NCBI RefSeq assembly: GCF_900104815.1
Contig: NZ_FNTD01000004.1
Location: 1,736,001-1,800,000 of the forward strand
Direction of reading: 5' to 3'
Source: Streptomyces misionensis
Lineage (GTDB): Bacteria; Actinomycetota; Actinomycetes; Streptomycetales; Streptomycetaceae
DNA: 64,000 nucleotides
The position numbers and the translations under genes were made by a program. Positions within the stretch are counted from its first letter, which is position 1. The number at the start of each line of letters is the position of its first letter. A model generated the notes under the pieces. It saw only the letters and a program-made list of their open reading frames with translations, had not been told where the DNA came from and did no database searches. Of this stretch, positions 12,074 through 21,814 are shown one piece after another.

Positions 12074-12487
12074 TCACCTCCAGTTGAAGGTTGCCGTGCC
12101 CTTCACCTGGATCTCCTTCTCGGCGAGCACGTTCCCCCACGGCACGGTGAAGGAGCCGGACTTGCGACAGCCCAGGTCGTACCACTTCTTCTTCCCGTTG
12201 ACGAATCCCTTGGCCTTGACGCAGACCTTGGTGCCCTTGAAGACGGCCCAGGAATAGCCCATCCGCAGGCCCGGACGCCCGAAGTGACCGCACCCATCCT
12301 TAAGGGTCTGCCACTTCCACGGCACGGCAACCGCCCTGTTCCAATCGCTGCAGCTGGCCGCCGCAGAGCTGGGGGACTTGGCCTGCGGGTGGGCCGGAGC
12401 GGCGCCGGCAGTCGTCGCCCCGGCGCCGAGGGCGGCTACGGAGAGAAGCGAGACGACCCCCGTGGTCATCTTGCGTGACATGTTCAT
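12074..12487 (-). CDS. Small secreted Cys-containing protein of unknown function
   Basis: 137 residues. A clear Sec signal peptide is seen (MSRKMTTG, a hydrophobic core, then an AGAAPA cleavage region near residue 30). The mature part of about 105 residues has four cysteines (46, 66, 89, 107), enough for two disulfides, several Trp residues and basic stretches such as GKKKWYD. No family is recognised. ATG 12487 follows GAGGAGG. The gene stands between apt and relA with its own terminators on both sides and is flanked upstream by relatively AT-rich DNA (12540-12605), which suggests an insertion into the otherwise conserved apt-relA order. Confidence 0.8.
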   Translation of the reverse strand: MNMSRKMTTGVVSLLSVAALGAGATTAGAAPAHPQAKSPSSAAASCSDWNRAVAVPWKWQTLKDGCGHFGRPGLRMGYSWAVFKGTKVCVKAKGFVNGKKKWYDLGCRKSGSFTVPWGNVLAEKEIQVKGTATFNWR

Positions 12488-12605
12488 CGAATCCTCCTCT
12501 GCGGTGCCCTGGTCAGTGGCACCGGGAAGATCCCATCACTGCGACGCCTTGCCGAACGTGAATTTGATGAACATCTGAGCTAATTGATGGGCTCTGCTGA
12601 AAACC

Positions 12606-12642
12606 AAGGAGGGCGCCCCAGGGTGCTTCGGGCGCCCTCCTT
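12606..12642 (-). terminator. apt operon terminator
   Basis: Hairpin AAGGAGGGCGCCC (12606-12618) and GGGCGCCCTCCTT (12630-12642) located 39 bp beyond the apt stop on the minus strand. Confidence 0.8.
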
Positions 12643-12680
12643 CTTGTGTTCGGCCCCTGCCTCTCAGCAGGCGGCTTCTC

Positions 12681-13220
12681 TCACACGGTGAGGAGCGCCT
12701 CCAGCGGGGCTCCGGCGAGGGTCGGCTCCAGGCGGGCGCGGGCGCCGAGGAAGCCCAGCTCCATCAGGACGGCGAGGCCGCAGACCTCGGCCCCGGCGCG
12801 CTGGATGAGGTGGATCGCCGCCTCGGCGGTGCCGCCGGTGGCCAGCACGTCGTCCACGATCAGGACGCGGTCGCCGGAGGTCAGGTCCTCGGCGTGCACC
12901 TCGATCTCGGCGGAGCCGTACTCCAGGTCGTACGCCTGGCGCAAGGTGGCGCCGGGCAGCTTGCCGGCCTTGCGGACCGGGATGAAGCCCAGGCCCGCGC
13001 GCAGCGAGACGGGGGCGCCGAGGATGAAGCCCCGGGCCTCCAGTCCGACGACCTTGGTGGCGCCGGTGCTCTCGGCGACGCCGGCGAGCGCGTCGGTGAG
13101 GGCGGTGAAGGCGGCCGGGTCCGCCAGGAGCGGGGTGATGTCCTTGAACATCACGCCCGGCTCCGGGTAGTCGGCCACGTCGCGGATGCGGCTGAGCAGC
13201 AGCTCCTGGATGTCGGTCAT
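12681..13220 (-). CDS. apt: Adenine phosphoribosyltransferase
   Basis: 179 residues. Purine salvage: converts adenine and PRPP to AMP. The PRPP-binding loop VLIVDDVLATGGTAEA lies at about 119-134 and the N-terminal DYPEPGVMFKDITPLL is typical of Apt. The ATG at 13220 overlaps the secF stop in an ATGA arrangement, which indicates translational coupling in a secD-secF-apt operon. The relA gene that normally follows is displaced by the secreted protein gene. Confidence 0.95.
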   Translation of the reverse strand: MTDIQELLLSRIRDVADYPEPGVMFKDITPLLADPAAFTALTDALAGVAESTGATKVVGLEARGFILGAPVSLRAGLGFIPVRKAGKLPGATLRQAYDLEYGSAEIEVHAEDLTSGDRVLIVDDVLATGGTAEAAIHLIQRAGAEVCGLAVLMELGFLGARARLEPTLAGAPLEALLTV

Positions 13221-14314
13221 CGGCGCTTCCCCGCCTGTCGGCCACGGCCGCGGCCGCGGGTGGGCTGGTTGCGCGGGCCGACCACGGCGGGCGCGGCGTC
13301 CTCGGGGTCGGCGTCCGCGGTACCCGCGAGCCCCTCCTCCGCGGCGGCCTGGGCCCGCTTGGCCATGACCCGCTTGGTGAGCGTCCGCAGCGCGGGCTCG
13401 CGCTCCTTGAGGTCGGCGACCAGCGGGGTCGCGATGAAGATCGAGGAGTACGCACCGGCCGCCAGGCCGACGAACAGCGACAGCGAGATGTCGTTGAGGT
13501 CGCCGGCGCCGAGGAAGCCGCCGCCGATGAAGAGCAGACCGGCGACCGGCAGCAGGGCGACGACCGTGGTGTTGATGGAACGGACCAGGGTGCCGTTGAT
13601 CGACCGGTTGGCGATCTCGCTGTAGGTGAAGCGGGTCTGCTTGGTGATGTCCTTGGTCTGCTCCTTGAGGCTGTCGAAGACGACGACCGTGTCGTAGAGC
13701 GAGTAACCGAGGATGGTCAGCAGACCGATGATCGTGCCGGGCGAGACCTCGAAGCCGACCAGGGCGTAGATACCGGTCGTGATGGTGATGTCGTGGATCA
13801 GCGCGACCAGGGCCGCGACGGCCATGCGCCATTCGAAGGCGATGGCCAGGTAGATCACGACGAGCACCATGAAGATCGCCAGGCCCTCCCAGGCCTTGTT
13901 GGCGATCTCCTGGCCCCAGCTCGGGCCGACCAGGTCGGCGGCGAGCTTCTCGGGGTTGATCTTCAGGTCCTTGGCCAGGGTCTGCTTGACCTCGTCCGAC
14001 TTGGCCGTGTCGAGGCCGGCGACCTGGATGCGCAGGCTGCCGTTGCCGAGCTTCTGTACGACGGCCTCGTGGCCGGAGGCGTCCTTGGCGTACTCCTCCG
14101 CTTGGGCCACCGTCGTGCTCATGCTGGTCGGCGTGGTGAAGACCGCGCCGCCCTGGAAGTCGATGCTCATGTTCAGCCCGCGCACCGCCAGGCCGAGGAT
14201 GGCCGTGATGGTGATCAGGATGGAGACGCCGTACCAGATCTTGCGCTTGCCGATGAAGTCGTAGCTGATCTCGCCGCGGTGCAGCTTGGCGCCGATGTTG
14301 CCGAGTTTCGACAT
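13217..14314 (-). CDS. secF: Protein translocase subunit SecF
   Basis: 365 residues. Works with SecD to pull proteins out of the SecYEG channel with proton motive force. Shows the N-terminal helix, the SIDFQGGAVF motif after it, then the RND-type membrane block (helices from about residue 140 to 300) with the sequence GYSLYDTVVVFDSLKE. A charged C-terminal tail of about 50 residues ends RGRGRGRQAGKRR. ATG 14314 lies 3 bp after the secD stop. Confidence 0.95.
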   Translation of the reverse strand: MSKLGNIGAKLHRGEISYDFIGKRKIWYGVSILITITAILGLAVRGLNMSIDFQGGAVFTTPTSMSTTVAQAEEYAKDASGHEAVVQKLGNGSLRIQVAGLDTAKSDEVKQTLAKDLKINPEKLAADLVGPSWGQEIANKAWEGLAIFMVLVVIYLAIAFEWRMAVAALVALIHDITITTGIYALVGFEVSPGTIIGLLTILGYSLYDTVVVFDSLKEQTKDITKQTRFTYSEIANRSINGTLVRSINTTVVALLPVAGLLFIGGGFLGAGDLNDISLSLFVGLAAGAYSSIFIATPLVADLKEREPALRTLTKRVMAKRAQAAAEEGLAGTADADPEDAAPAVVGPRNQPTRGRGRGRQAGKRR

Positions 14315-14317
14315 CGC

Positions 14318-16120
14318 TCACGCCTCCTTCGGGTCGACAGGGCCGGCGGCGGGACCGGCGGTACGGCGGGTGCGGCGCAGCGGCGGCTTGACGCCGAGGC
14401 TCTTCGGGTCGAGGCCGGACCACTTGTGGCCGTTCGCGAAGAACGGGCGGCGGGCGAGCAGCGTCATCAGCGGCTTGGTGAACAGGAAGACCACGACCAC
14501 GTCGAGCAGGGTGGTCAGACCCAGCGTGAACGCGAAGCCCTGGACCTTGCCGACGGTCACGATGAACAGGACGGCGGCGGCGAGGAACGACACGAAGTCG
14601 GAGACCAGGACGGTGCGCCGGGCGCGCGGCCAGGCCCGCTCGACGGCGGGGCGCAGCGAGCGGCCCTCGCGGATCTCGTCCCGGATGCGTTCGAAGTACA
14701 CGATGAACGAGTCGGCGGTGATGCCGATGGCGACGATGGCACCGCAGACGGCCGGCAGGTTCAGCGCGAAGCCGATGGTCGGGCCGAGCAGCGACATGAT
14801 CACGTAGGTGAGGATCGCGGAGACCACCAGGGACGCCATGGCGACCAGCGACAGACCGCGGTAGTAGACCACCAGGTAGAGCACGACCAGCGCGAGGCCG
14901 ATGGCGCCGGCGAGCAGACCGGCGTGCAGCTGCTGGCCGCCGAGCGCGGCGGTCACGGTGGTGACGGACTGCTCCTGGAAGGAGAGTGGCAGCGCGCCGT
15001 ACGACAGCATGTTGGCGAGGCTCTGCGCCTCCTGCTGCGTGAAATGGCCGGAGATGTATGCGCTACCGCCGGTGATGGCCAGACTGACGTACGGGCTGGA
15101 GACGACCTCGCCATCCAGGACGATGCCGAACTCGTTCTGCGGGGCCTGGTTCTTGGCCAGCTGGCCGGTGATGTCGGCGAACTTCTTGGCGCCCGTGGAG
15201 TTGAAGGTCATCTGGACCTGCCAACCGGAGGCGCCCTGGGTGTCGAAGACGGCCTGGGCCTTCTTCACCTCGGTGCCGTCCACGCCGGCCGGGCCGAGCA
15301 GGTATTTGTACGGGTTCTTGCCAACAGTGCCGCAGGCAATGGTGGACTCGCCGGGCTTGGCGTCCTTGCCAGCCTTGGCGCGCTGATCGGGCTTGGAGCA
15401 GTCCAGGGCAGTGTACGCGGCCTGGAGCTTGGCGATGTCCGTGCCGCCGGAGGCCGAGGGGGTCGGCTTCGGGGAGGAACCACCGGTGGGCGTCGCGCTC
15501 GGCGAGGGGCTTGGGCCGGCCTTGAGCGCGTCGGTGACCGCACGGCCCTGCGTGGTCGCGGAGGAGGTCGGGGACGTGCTCGACGGCGAGGACGACGAGG
15601 AAGAGGCCTTCTGCGAGGAGGAGGCGCTCGCGGAGGGGCTGGAGCCCGGCTTGGGCGAGGAGCCCGTGGTCGGGGAGCCGGTCGGGGAGCCGCTCGGCGA
15701 GGGGCTGGCCGCGGCACCGCTGGGCTCACTCGCCAGGACGGGGCGGAAGTAGAGCTTGGCGGTGGTGCCGACCTGCTGCTGGGCCTCCTTGGAGTTGGTG
15801 CCCCGCGGGATATTGACGATGATGTTGTCGTTTCCCTGGGTCTGCACCTCCGCCTCGGAGACGCCGAGACCGTTGACACGGCGGTTCATGATGTCGACCG
15901 CGGTGTCCATGTTGGCCTTGTTGATCGCGGACCCCTGGTCGGCCTTCGCCTTGAGCGTGATGCTCGTACCGCCGGCGAGGTCGATGCCGAGACGCGGAGT
16001 GGTGTGCCCGGAGGCGAACATCCCTCCGGTGAGCGCCACGATGGCGATCAGGATGAGGGCCAGCGAGCGCCCTGGTTTGCTCTGGGCGCTCGCGCTCCGG
16101 CCCTTCTTAGGTGCTGCCAC
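14318..16120 (-). CDS. secD: Protein translocase subunit SecD with a long Ser/Pro-rich insertion
   Basis: 600 residues from the chosen GTG at 16120 (start VAAPKKGRSASAQ). Contains the N-terminal membrane helix, the GIDLAGGTSITL motif, the first periplasmic domain and, at the C-terminus, the RND membrane domain with TADSFIVYFERIRDE. Between them is a Ser/Pro/Ala-rich stretch of roughly 110 residues (about 130-240), with repeated SPS, GSP and SSS units, expected to be an unstructured extracellular linker. An upstream ATG at 16174 would add 18 residues; I favour the GTG because GGGAG precedes it and orthologues I recall start MAAPKKG. Confidence 0.9.
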   Translation of the reverse strand: MAAPKKGRSASAQSKPGRSLALILIAIVALTGGMFASGHTTPRLGIDLAGGTSITLKAKADQGSAINKANMDTAVDIMNRRVNGLGVSEAEVQTQGNDNIIVNIPRGTNSKEAQQQVGTTAKLYFRPVLASEPSGAAASPSPSGSPTGSPTTGSSPKPGSSPSASASSSQKASSSSSSPSSTSPTSSATTQGRAVTDALKAGPSPSPSATPTGGSSPKPTPSASGGTDIAKLQAAYTALDCSKPDQRAKAGKDAKPGESTIACGTVGKNPYKYLLGPAGVDGTEVKKAQAVFDTQGASGWQVQMTFNSTGAKKFADITGQLAKNQAPQNEFGIVLDGEVVSSPYVSLAITGGSAYISGHFTQQEAQSLANMLSYGALPLSFQEQSVTTVTAALGGQQLHAGLLAGAIGLALVVLYLVVYYRGLSLVAMASLVVSAILTYVIMSLLGPTIGFALNLPAVCGAIVAIGITADSFIVYFERIRDEIREGRSLRPAVERAWPRARRTVLVSDFVSFLAAAVLFIVTVGKVQGFAFTLGLTTLLDVVVVFLFTKPLMTLLARRPFFANGHKWSGLDPKSLGVKPPLRRTRRTAGPAAGPVDPKEA

Positions 16121-16265
16121 CTTCTCGTACTCCCTCTCGAGCCGCTCGGCGTCCGGTCGGCGCTCGGCGGCCATGACATGGTGTCGGGCTCCCCGTACGG
16201 GAAACAGACGCGCCCGGTGGTGCGCGGGGCGTGATTATGCACCCTCGCGCACCACCGGGGCGTGA

Positions 16266-16772
16266 CTACTTCACGTCGGAGTCGCCGTCGGTCTTCTTCG
16301 GCTGGTCATCCGTCCGGGCCTCGGCGGCCTCGGACGCGTCGGCGGCGCCCTCGTCGGCGTCCTTCTTACCGAGGTCGATCTTGTCGTCGGAGGCGGCGGC
16401 AGCGGCGGCAGATCCGTCGGTCTCGTCGGTCTCGGTGAGGGAGGAGGCGTCGTCCGGGACGATGTCGGCGTCGGACTTCAGGTCGTGCTCGATGCCGTGC
16501 ACGATGCGGTTGTACTCGTCGTCGCTGAGGACGGCGCCGATCGCGTTCTTCGCGAAGAGGAGGTCGACACCGGGGCCGGCGTCGAGGAGGACGGTGTCCT
16601 CGTTGATCTCCTTGACCGTCGCGTACATTCCCCCGATCGTGCGGACACCGGAGCCGGGCTGCAATTCGTTGCGCATCTGCGCGGCCTGCTGCTGCTTCTT
16701 CTTGGCAGAGCGCGTCATCAGGAACATGGCCGCGATGAGCACGATGAACGGGAGAAGGGTATACGGATTCAC
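16266..16772 (-). CDS. yajC: Preprotein translocase accessory subunit YajC
   Basis: 168 residues. Single N-terminal membrane helix (about 5-20), then the conserved cytoplasmic beta domain (ELQPGSGVRTIGGMYATV) and an Ala/Asp/Ser-rich acidic tail of about 70 residues that is longer than in most bacteria. YajC joins SecDF. The GTG start at 16772 follows a weak GGAAA site. Lies 145 bp before secD on the same strand. Confidence 0.92.
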   Translation of the reverse strand: MNPYTLLPFIVLIAAMFLMTRSAKKKQQQAAQMRNELQPGSGVRTIGGMYATVKEINEDTVLLDAGPGVDLLFAKNAIGAVLSDDEYNRIVHGIEHDLKSDADIVPDDASSLTETDETDGSAAAAAASDDKIDLGKKDADEGAADASEAAEARTDDQPKKTDGDSDVK

Positions 16773-16965
16773 GGGACGGATTTCCTTCGCGCGACCGCGA
16801 CGGAGAGCGGCCTTTTATCGGGATGGGGGTGTGGTCGGCGCCACCCGTACAGGCGGCATCGGCGGAGTCTAAGCGAGTCCGCGCACATGGAACAACGCTC
16901 AGCATGGCACCTGGGTTCCTGCCCGTGCCAATGCCCGGCCCGCCGGGGGTCCGCTGCCGGAGGCG

Positions 16966-18033
16966 TCACGCCCCGAACAGGTCCCCTTGTCCGTTTCCCG
17001 GCGTGGCCGAACGGGGCGGGGTGAGCCCGAGGTGCGTCCAGGCGGCGGGGGTGGCCACCCGGCCGCGCGGGGTGCGGGCCAGCAGGCCCTCGCGGACCAG
17101 GAACGGTTCGGCCACCTCTTCCACGGTCTCACGTTCCTCCCCCACCGCGACGGCGAGCGTGGACAGGCCCACCGGGCCGCCGCCGAACAGCTTCAGCAGG
17201 GCCTCCAGGACGGCGCGGTCCAGCCGGTCCAGGCCGCGCCCGTCGACCTCGTAGACGGCGAGCGCGGCCGCGGCGATCTCACGGGTGATCACACCGTCCG
17301 CCTTGACCTGCGCGTAGTCGCGGACGCGGCGCAGCAGGCGGTTGGCGATGCGGGGCGTGCCGCGGGAGCGGCCGGCGATCTCGGCGGCGCCGTCGGGCTC
17401 TATGCCGACGTCCAGCAGCTGTGCCGAGCGGTGCACGACCCGCTCCAGTTCGCGGGGCTCGTAGAACTCCATGTGCGCGGTGAAGCCGAAGCGGTCGCGC
17501 AGCGGGGGCGGCAGCAGACCGGCCCGGGTGGTGGCGCCGACCAGCGTGAACGGGGGCAGCTCCAGGGGAATGGCGGTGGCGCCGGGGCCCTTGCCGACGA
17601 TGACGTCGACGCGGAAGTCCTCCATCGCCATGTACAGCATCTCCTCGGCGGGCCGGGACATGCGGTGGATCTCGTCCAGGAAGAGCACCTCGCCCTCCTG
17701 GAGGGAGGAGAGGATCGCGGCGAGGTCGCCGGCGTGCTGGATGGCGGGGCCGGAGGTGATGCGGATGGGGGCGCCCATCTCGGCCGCGATGATCATCGAC
17801 AGGGTGGTCTTGCCGAGGCCGGGGGCGCCGGAGAGCAGTACGTGGTCGGCGGTGGCGCCGCGCGCGCGGGCCGCCCGCAGCACCAGGTCGAGCTGTTCGC
17901 GGACCTTCTCCTGGCCGATGAACTCGCCGAGGTCCTTGGGGCGCAGGGCGGCCTCGACGGCCTGGTCCTCGCGGTCGGCGGCGGAGTCCACCAGCCGCTC
18001 GGCGGGAGTGTCGGCCGTGTCGTCCCAGTTCAT
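16966..18033 (-). CDS. ruvB: Holliday junction branch migration ATPase RuvB
   Basis: 355 residues. AAA+ motor that drives branch migration with RuvA. Walker A is GAPGLGKTT, Walker B DEIH, sensor GATTRAGLL, and the C-terminal winged helix includes [13 protein letters not shown]. Begins ATG 18033, 25 bp after the ruvA stop, so it belongs to the ruvC-ruvA-ruvB operon. Confidence 0.97.
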   Translation of the reverse strand: MNWDDTADTPAERLVDSAADREDQAVEAALRPKDLGEFIGQEKVREQLDLVLRAARARGATADHVLLSGAPGLGKTTLSMIIAAEMGAPIRITSGPAIQHAGDLAAILSSLQEGEVLFLDEIHRMSRPAEEMLYMAMEDFRVDVIVGKGPGATAIPLELPPFTLVGATTRAGLLPPPLRDRFGFTAHMEFYEPRELERVVHRSAQLLDVGIEPDGAAEIAGRSRGTPRIANRLLRRVRDYAQVKADGVITREIAAAALAVYEVDGRGLDRLDRAVLEALLKLFGGGPVGLSTLAVAVGEERETVEEVAEPFLVREGLLARTPRGRVATPAAWTHLGLTPPRSATPGNGQGDLFGA

Positions 18034-18058
18034 GTGGTGTGCCTCAAAGGGGTGGGGG

Positions 18059-18667
18059 TCAGCGGGCGCGGTTCAGGGTCTGCAGGGCGGCCTTCAGCAG
18101 CCGGCCGACCTGCGGGGTGCCGCCCTCCGCCTCGGCCTGGGGTGCCACGGCGGCCACGGCCTCGTCGGCCTCGCGGGTGGCGTAGCCGAGGCCGATGAGG
18201 GCCGCGTGCAGCTGGTCGCGCCAGCCCTGGGTGACGGGGGCACCGACGGCCGGGGCGGTGCCGACGGGCGCGCCGAGGCGGTCCTTGAGCTCCAGGAGCA
18301 GCTTCTGGGCGCCCTTCTTGCCGATGCCGGGGACCGCGGTGAGGGCCTTCTCGTCACCGGTGGCGACGGCGCGGCGCAGCGCGTCCGGGGTGTGCACGGC
18401 GAGCATCGCCTGGGCGAGGCGGGGGCCGACGCCGCTGGCGGTCTGGAGCAGTTCGAAGACCTGGCGGGCGTCGTCATCGGCGAAGCCGTACAGGGTCAGC
18501 GAATCCTCGCGCACCACCAGGGAGGTGTGCAGCTTGGCGGGCTGTCCCACGCGGAGCGCGGCCAGTGTGTCCGGGGTGCACTGGACGGCCATGCCGACGC
18601 CGCCGACCTCCACCACCGCGGAGTCGGGGGCGAGCGCGGCGACCGTGCCGCTGAGGAAGGCGATCAT
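18059..18667 (-). CDS. ruvA: Holliday junction DNA helicase subunit RuvA
   Basis: 202 residues. Tetrameric DNA-binding partner of RuvB. The OB-fold domain starts [12 protein letters not shown]; helix-hairpin-helix motifs are present ([12 protein letters not shown] and [16 protein letters not shown]), and a C-terminal UBA-like domain contacts RuvB. Start ATG 18667 overlaps the ruvC stop as ATGA. Confidence 0.96.
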   Translation of the reverse strand: MIAFLSGTVAALAPDSAVVEVGGVGMAVQCTPDTLAALRVGQPAKLHTSLVVREDSLTLYGFADDDARQVFELLQTASGVGPRLAQAMLAVHTPDALRRAVATGDEKALTAVPGIGKKGAQKLLLELKDRLGAPVGTAPAVGAPVTQGWRDQLHAALIGLGYATREADEAVAAVAPQAEAEGGTPQVGRLLKAALQTLNRAR

Positions 18668-19203
18668 GCCGTACGGCCTTTCGTCGGGTGGGCGGTGTGC
18701 AGGGCGACGGCCCGCTGGAGCCGGTTCTGGGCGGGGGCGCGCCAGATGTGGCAGATGGCGAGGGCGAGGGCGTCGGCGGCGTCGGCCGGCTTGGGGGGCG
18801 CGGCGAGCCGCAGCAGCCGGGTGACCATGGCGCCGACCTGCGCCTTGTCGGCGCGTCCCGAGCCGGTGACGGCGGCCTTGACCTCGCTGGGGGTGTGCAG
18901 CGCGACGGGGATGCCGCGGCGGGCGGCGCACAGCATGGCGACGGCGCTGGCCTGGGCGGTGCCCATCACGGTGCGCACGTTGTGCTGGCTGAAGACGCGC
19001 TCCACGGCGACGAACTCGGGCCGGTGTTCGTCCAGCCACTGCTCGATGCCCTGCTCGACGGCGAGCAGCCGGTGGCTCAGCTCGGCGTCCGCCGGAGTGC
19101 GTACGACGCCGACGCCGACCATCGTCAGCGGGCGGCCCGCGACCCCCTCGACCACGCCGACACCGCACCGGGTCAGCCCCGGGTCCACCCCCAGCACCCG
19201 CAC
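18664..19203 (-). CDS. ruvC: Crossover junction endodeoxyribonuclease RuvC
   Basis: 179 residues. Resolves Holliday junctions by paired nicking. Catalytic acids are visible in VDPGLTRCG (D7), VAVERVF (E near 68) and [12 protein letters not shown]. First gene of the ruvCAB operon with GTG start at 19203, 136 bp beyond the yebC stop and downstream of a terminator. Confidence 0.96.
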   Translation of the reverse strand: MRVLGVDPGLTRCGVGVVEGVAGRPLTMVGVGVVRTPADAELSHRLLAVEQGIEQWLDEHRPEFVAVERVFSQHNVRTVMGTAQASAVAMLCAARRGIPVALHTPSEVKAAVTGSGRADKAQVGAMVTRLLRLAAPPKPADAADALALAICHIWRAPAQNRLQRAVALHTAHPTKGRTA

Positions 19204-19293
19204 GGGGCGCCTCCCTCCGACCGCTCGATCACCTGTTTGTGCAGGCTATCGGGTGGCACTGACAACGCCGCGCACCGACGCCCGGCAACGCGA

Positions 19294-19321
19294 CGGGCCG
19301 ACGGGGTGTCCCGTCGGCCCG
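19294..19321 (-). terminator. yebC terminator
   Basis: Perfect stem CGGGCCGACGGG (19294-19305) and CCCGTCGGCCCG (19310-19321) with a 4-base loop, 18 bp after the yebC stop. It separates yebC from ruvCAB. Confidence 0.8.
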
Positions 19322-19339
19322 GTCGGACAGCCGCGCGCC

Positions 19340-20092
19340 TTACGCGTCGACCTTCTCCATGATCTCGTCGCTCACGTCGAAGTTGGCGAAGACGTTCTGC
19401 ACGTCGTCGCTGTCCTCCAGGGCGTCGATCAGCTTGAAGATCTTCTTGGCGCCCTCCTCGTCCAGCTCGACCTGCATGGTCGGGACGAAGTTGGCCTCGG
19501 CGGAGTCGTAGTCGATGCCGGCCTCCTGGAGGGCGGTGCGGACCGCGACCAGGTCGGTGGCCTCGCTGAGCACCTCGAAGGACTCGCCGAGGTCGTTGAC
19601 CTCCTCGGCACCGGCGTCCAGGACGGCACCGAGCACGTCGTCCTCGGTCAGCTCGCCCTTGGGGACGATCACGACGCCCTTGCGGTTGAACAGGTACGAC
19701 ACCGAACCGGGGTCGGCCATGGAGCCGCCGTTGCGGGTCATGGCGACACGCACGTCGGAGGCGGCGCGGTTGCGGTTGTCGGTGAGGCACTCGATGAGCA
19801 CCGCGACACCGTTGGGGCCGTAGCCCTCGTACATGATCGTCTCGTAGTCGGCGCCGCCGGCCTCGAGACCGCCGCCGCGCTTGATCGCGGAGTCGATGTT
19901 CTTGTTCGGGACCGACTGCTTCTTGGCCTTCTGGACGGCGTCGTAGAGCGTCGGGTTGCCGTCGAGGTCGACGCCGCCCATCCGCGCCGCGACCTCGATG
20001 TTCTTGATCAGCTTCGCGAAGAGCTTGCCGCGCTTGGCGTCGATCACGGCCTTCTTGTGCTTCGTCGTAGCCCATTTAGAGTGGCCGGACAT
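19340..20092 (-). CDS. yebC: YebC/PmpR (TACO1) family translational/transcriptional regulator
   Basis: 250 residues. The start [29 protein letters not shown] N-terminus and the motif [20 protein letters not shown] define the family. YebC proteins have been linked both to DNA binding and, more recently, to relieving ribosome stalling at proline tracts. ATG 20092 follows AAGGAGA. Conserved neighbour of ruvC in many bacteria. Confidence 0.94.
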   Translation of the reverse strand: MSGHSKWATTKHKKAVIDAKRGKLFAKLIKNIEVAARMGGVDLDGNPTLYDAVQKAKKQSVPNKNIDSAIKRGGGLEAGGADYETIMYEGYGPNGVAVLIECLTDNRNRAASDVRVAMTRNGGSMADPGSVSYLFNRKGVVIVPKGELTEDDVLGAVLDAGAEEVNDLGESFEVLSEATDLVAVRTALQEAGIDYDSAEANFVPTMQVELDEEGAKKIFKLIDALEDSDDVQNVFANFDVSDEIMEKVDA

Positions 20093-20140
20093 CTGCCTGT
20101 CTCCTTCGCGTTACCCATCTATGAACGAACGCCAGAGATC

Positions 20141-20746
20141 CTACAAGGACTCCGGGGCGGCATTGGCGCGCACCATGTCCACGAACAGGGCGTGCACCCG
20201 GTGGTCACCGGTCAGTTCCGGGTGGAACGACGTGGCGAGCGCGTTGCCCTGGCGGACGGCGACGATGTGGCCGTCGTGCTCGGCGAGCACCTCGGCGTCG
20301 GCACCCACGGACTCCACCCAGGGGGCGCGGATGAAGACGCCCTCCACAGGATCGCCCGCGACGCCCCGCACGTCGACCGCGGCCTCGAAGGACTCGTTCT
20401 GCCGCCCGAAGGCGTTGCGGCGCACGATCATGTCGATGCCGCCGACGGTCTCCTGGCCCGAGCGCGGGTCGAGGATCTTGTCGGCCAGCATGATCATGCC
20501 GGCGCAGGTGCCGTAGACGGGCATGCCGTCGCGCACCCGGGCGCGCAGCGGCTCCATCACACCGAAGAGGACGGCCAGCTTGGAGATGGTGGTGGACTCG
20601 CCGCCGGGCAGCACCAAGCCGTCGACCTCGGCGAGTTCCTCGGGGCGCCGCACCGGCCTGGCCACGGCGTCCGCCGCGGCCAGGGCGATGAGGTGCTCCC
20701 GTACGTCGCCCTGGAGGGCCAGGACGCCAATGACAGGAGTGTTCAT
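20141..20746 (-). CDS. pdxT: Pyridoxal 5'-phosphate synthase glutaminase subunit PdxT
   Basis: 201 residues. Class I glutaminase that supplies ammonia to PdxS. The nucleophile Cys is in [10 protein letters not shown], the His-Glu pair in [11 protein letters not shown], and the oxyanion GGES motif in [11 protein letters not shown] 20746 lies 37 bp after the pdxS stop, so pdxS-pdxT form an operon. Confidence 0.95.
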   Translation of the reverse strand: MNTPVIGVLALQGDVREHLIALAAADAVARPVRRPEELAEVDGLVLPGGESTTISKLAVLFGVMEPLRARVRDGMPVYGTCAGMIMLADKILDPRSGQETVGGIDMIVRRNAFGRQNESFEAAVDVRGVAGDPVEGVFIRAPWVESVGADAEVLAEHDGHIVAVRQGNALATSFHPELTGDHRVHALFVDMVRANAAPESL

Positions 20747-20783
20747 GGGGTGTCGTACCTGTACCAGTGCCTGAGGGCCGGGC

Positions 20784-21689
20784 TCACCAGCCGCGGTTCG
20801 CGTAGCGCTCGGTCTCGGGGAGGGTGTCGCAGTTGATGCCGACCATGGCCTCGCCGAGGTTGCGGGACGCGTCCGCGATGATCTTCGGGTCGTCGTAGAA
20901 GGTGGTCGCCTTGACGATGGCGGCGGCGCGCTTGGCCGGGTCGCCGGACTTGAAGATGCCGGAGCCGACGAACACGCCCTCGGCACCGAGCTGGCGCATC
21001 AGCGCGGCGTCGGCCGGGGTGGCCACGCCGCCGGCGGAGAACAGCACCACGGGGAGCTTGCCCAGCTCGGCGACCTCCTTGACCAGCTCGTAGGGGGCGC
21101 GCAGCTCCTTGGCGGCGGCGTACAGCTCGTTGTTGTCGCAGCCGCGCAGCTTGGCGATCTCGCCCTTGATCTGGCGCAGGTGGCGCACGGCCTCCACGAC
21201 GTTGCCGGTGCCGGCCTCGCCCTTGGAGCGGATCATCGCGGCGCCCTCGGCGATGCGGCGCAGGGCCTCGCCCAGGTTGGTGGCGCCGCACACGAACGGG
21301 GTGGTGAAGGCCCACTTGTCGGAGTGGTTGACCTCGTCGGCCGGGGTGAGCACCTCGGACTCGTCGATGTAGTCCACGCCGAGGGACTGGAGGACCTGGG
21401 CCTCGACGAAGTGGCCGATGCGGGACTTGGCCATGACCGGGATCGAGACGGCGTCGATGATGCCCTCGATCATGTCCGGGTCGGACATGCGCGCCACGCC
21501 GCCGTCCTTGCGGATGTCGGCGGGGACCCGCTCCAGGGCCATGACGGCGACGGCGCCCGCGTCCTCGGCGATCTTCGCCTGCTCCGGGGTGACGACGTCC
21601 ATGATGACGCCCCCCTTGAGCTGCTCGGCCATGCCGCGCTTCACGCGGGCGGTGCCGGTCTCGGGAGCCTGGTTCTCGGTGGTGGACAC
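20784..21689 (-). CDS. pdxS: Pyridoxal 5'-phosphate synthase lyase subunit PdxS
   Basis: 301 residues. Builds PLP from ribose 5-phosphate, glyceraldehyde 3-phosphate and ammonia (DXP-independent route). The active-site lysines are in VMAKSRIGH and [12 protein letters not shown]; the phosphate-binding [12 protein letters not shown] is intact. GTG 21689 is the start. First gene of the vitamin B6 operon. Confidence 0.97.
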   Translation of the reverse strand: MSTTENQAPETGTARVKRGMAEQLKGGVIMDVVTPEQAKIAEDAGAVAVMALERVPADIRKDGGVARMSDPDMIEGIIDAVSIPVMAKSRIGHFVEAQVLQSLGVDYIDESEVLTPADEVNHSDKWAFTTPFVCGATNLGEALRRIAEGAAMIRSKGEAGTGNVVEAVRHLRQIKGEIAKLRGCDNNELYAAAKELRAPYELVKEVAELGKLPVVLFSAGGVATPADAALMRQLGAEGVFVGSGIFKSGDPAKRAAAIVKATTFYDDPKIIADASRNLGEAMVGINCDTLPETERYANRGW

Positions 21690-21814
21690 GGGTGACCTCG
21701 CTGATGTGAAGAGGGTTTCTGCTGACCCGAGGAAACGCGAGGGGACCAGGCCACAGCAAGGGCCAATGAAAAGCCGGTGGCTCCTTTTCGCTGTGAATGA
21801 CAGGTATACGGCCG

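Noticed and set aside
13793..16234. 813-codon plus-strand open frame opposite secD and secF
   Set aside because: Shadow of secDF; no recognisable domain and composition typical of antisense GC-rich frames.
17471..20836. 1121-codon plus-strand open frame opposite ruvBAC, yebC and pdxT
   Set aside because: The minus strand encodes five well-defined proteins; the plus frame has no motif or ribosome binding site.
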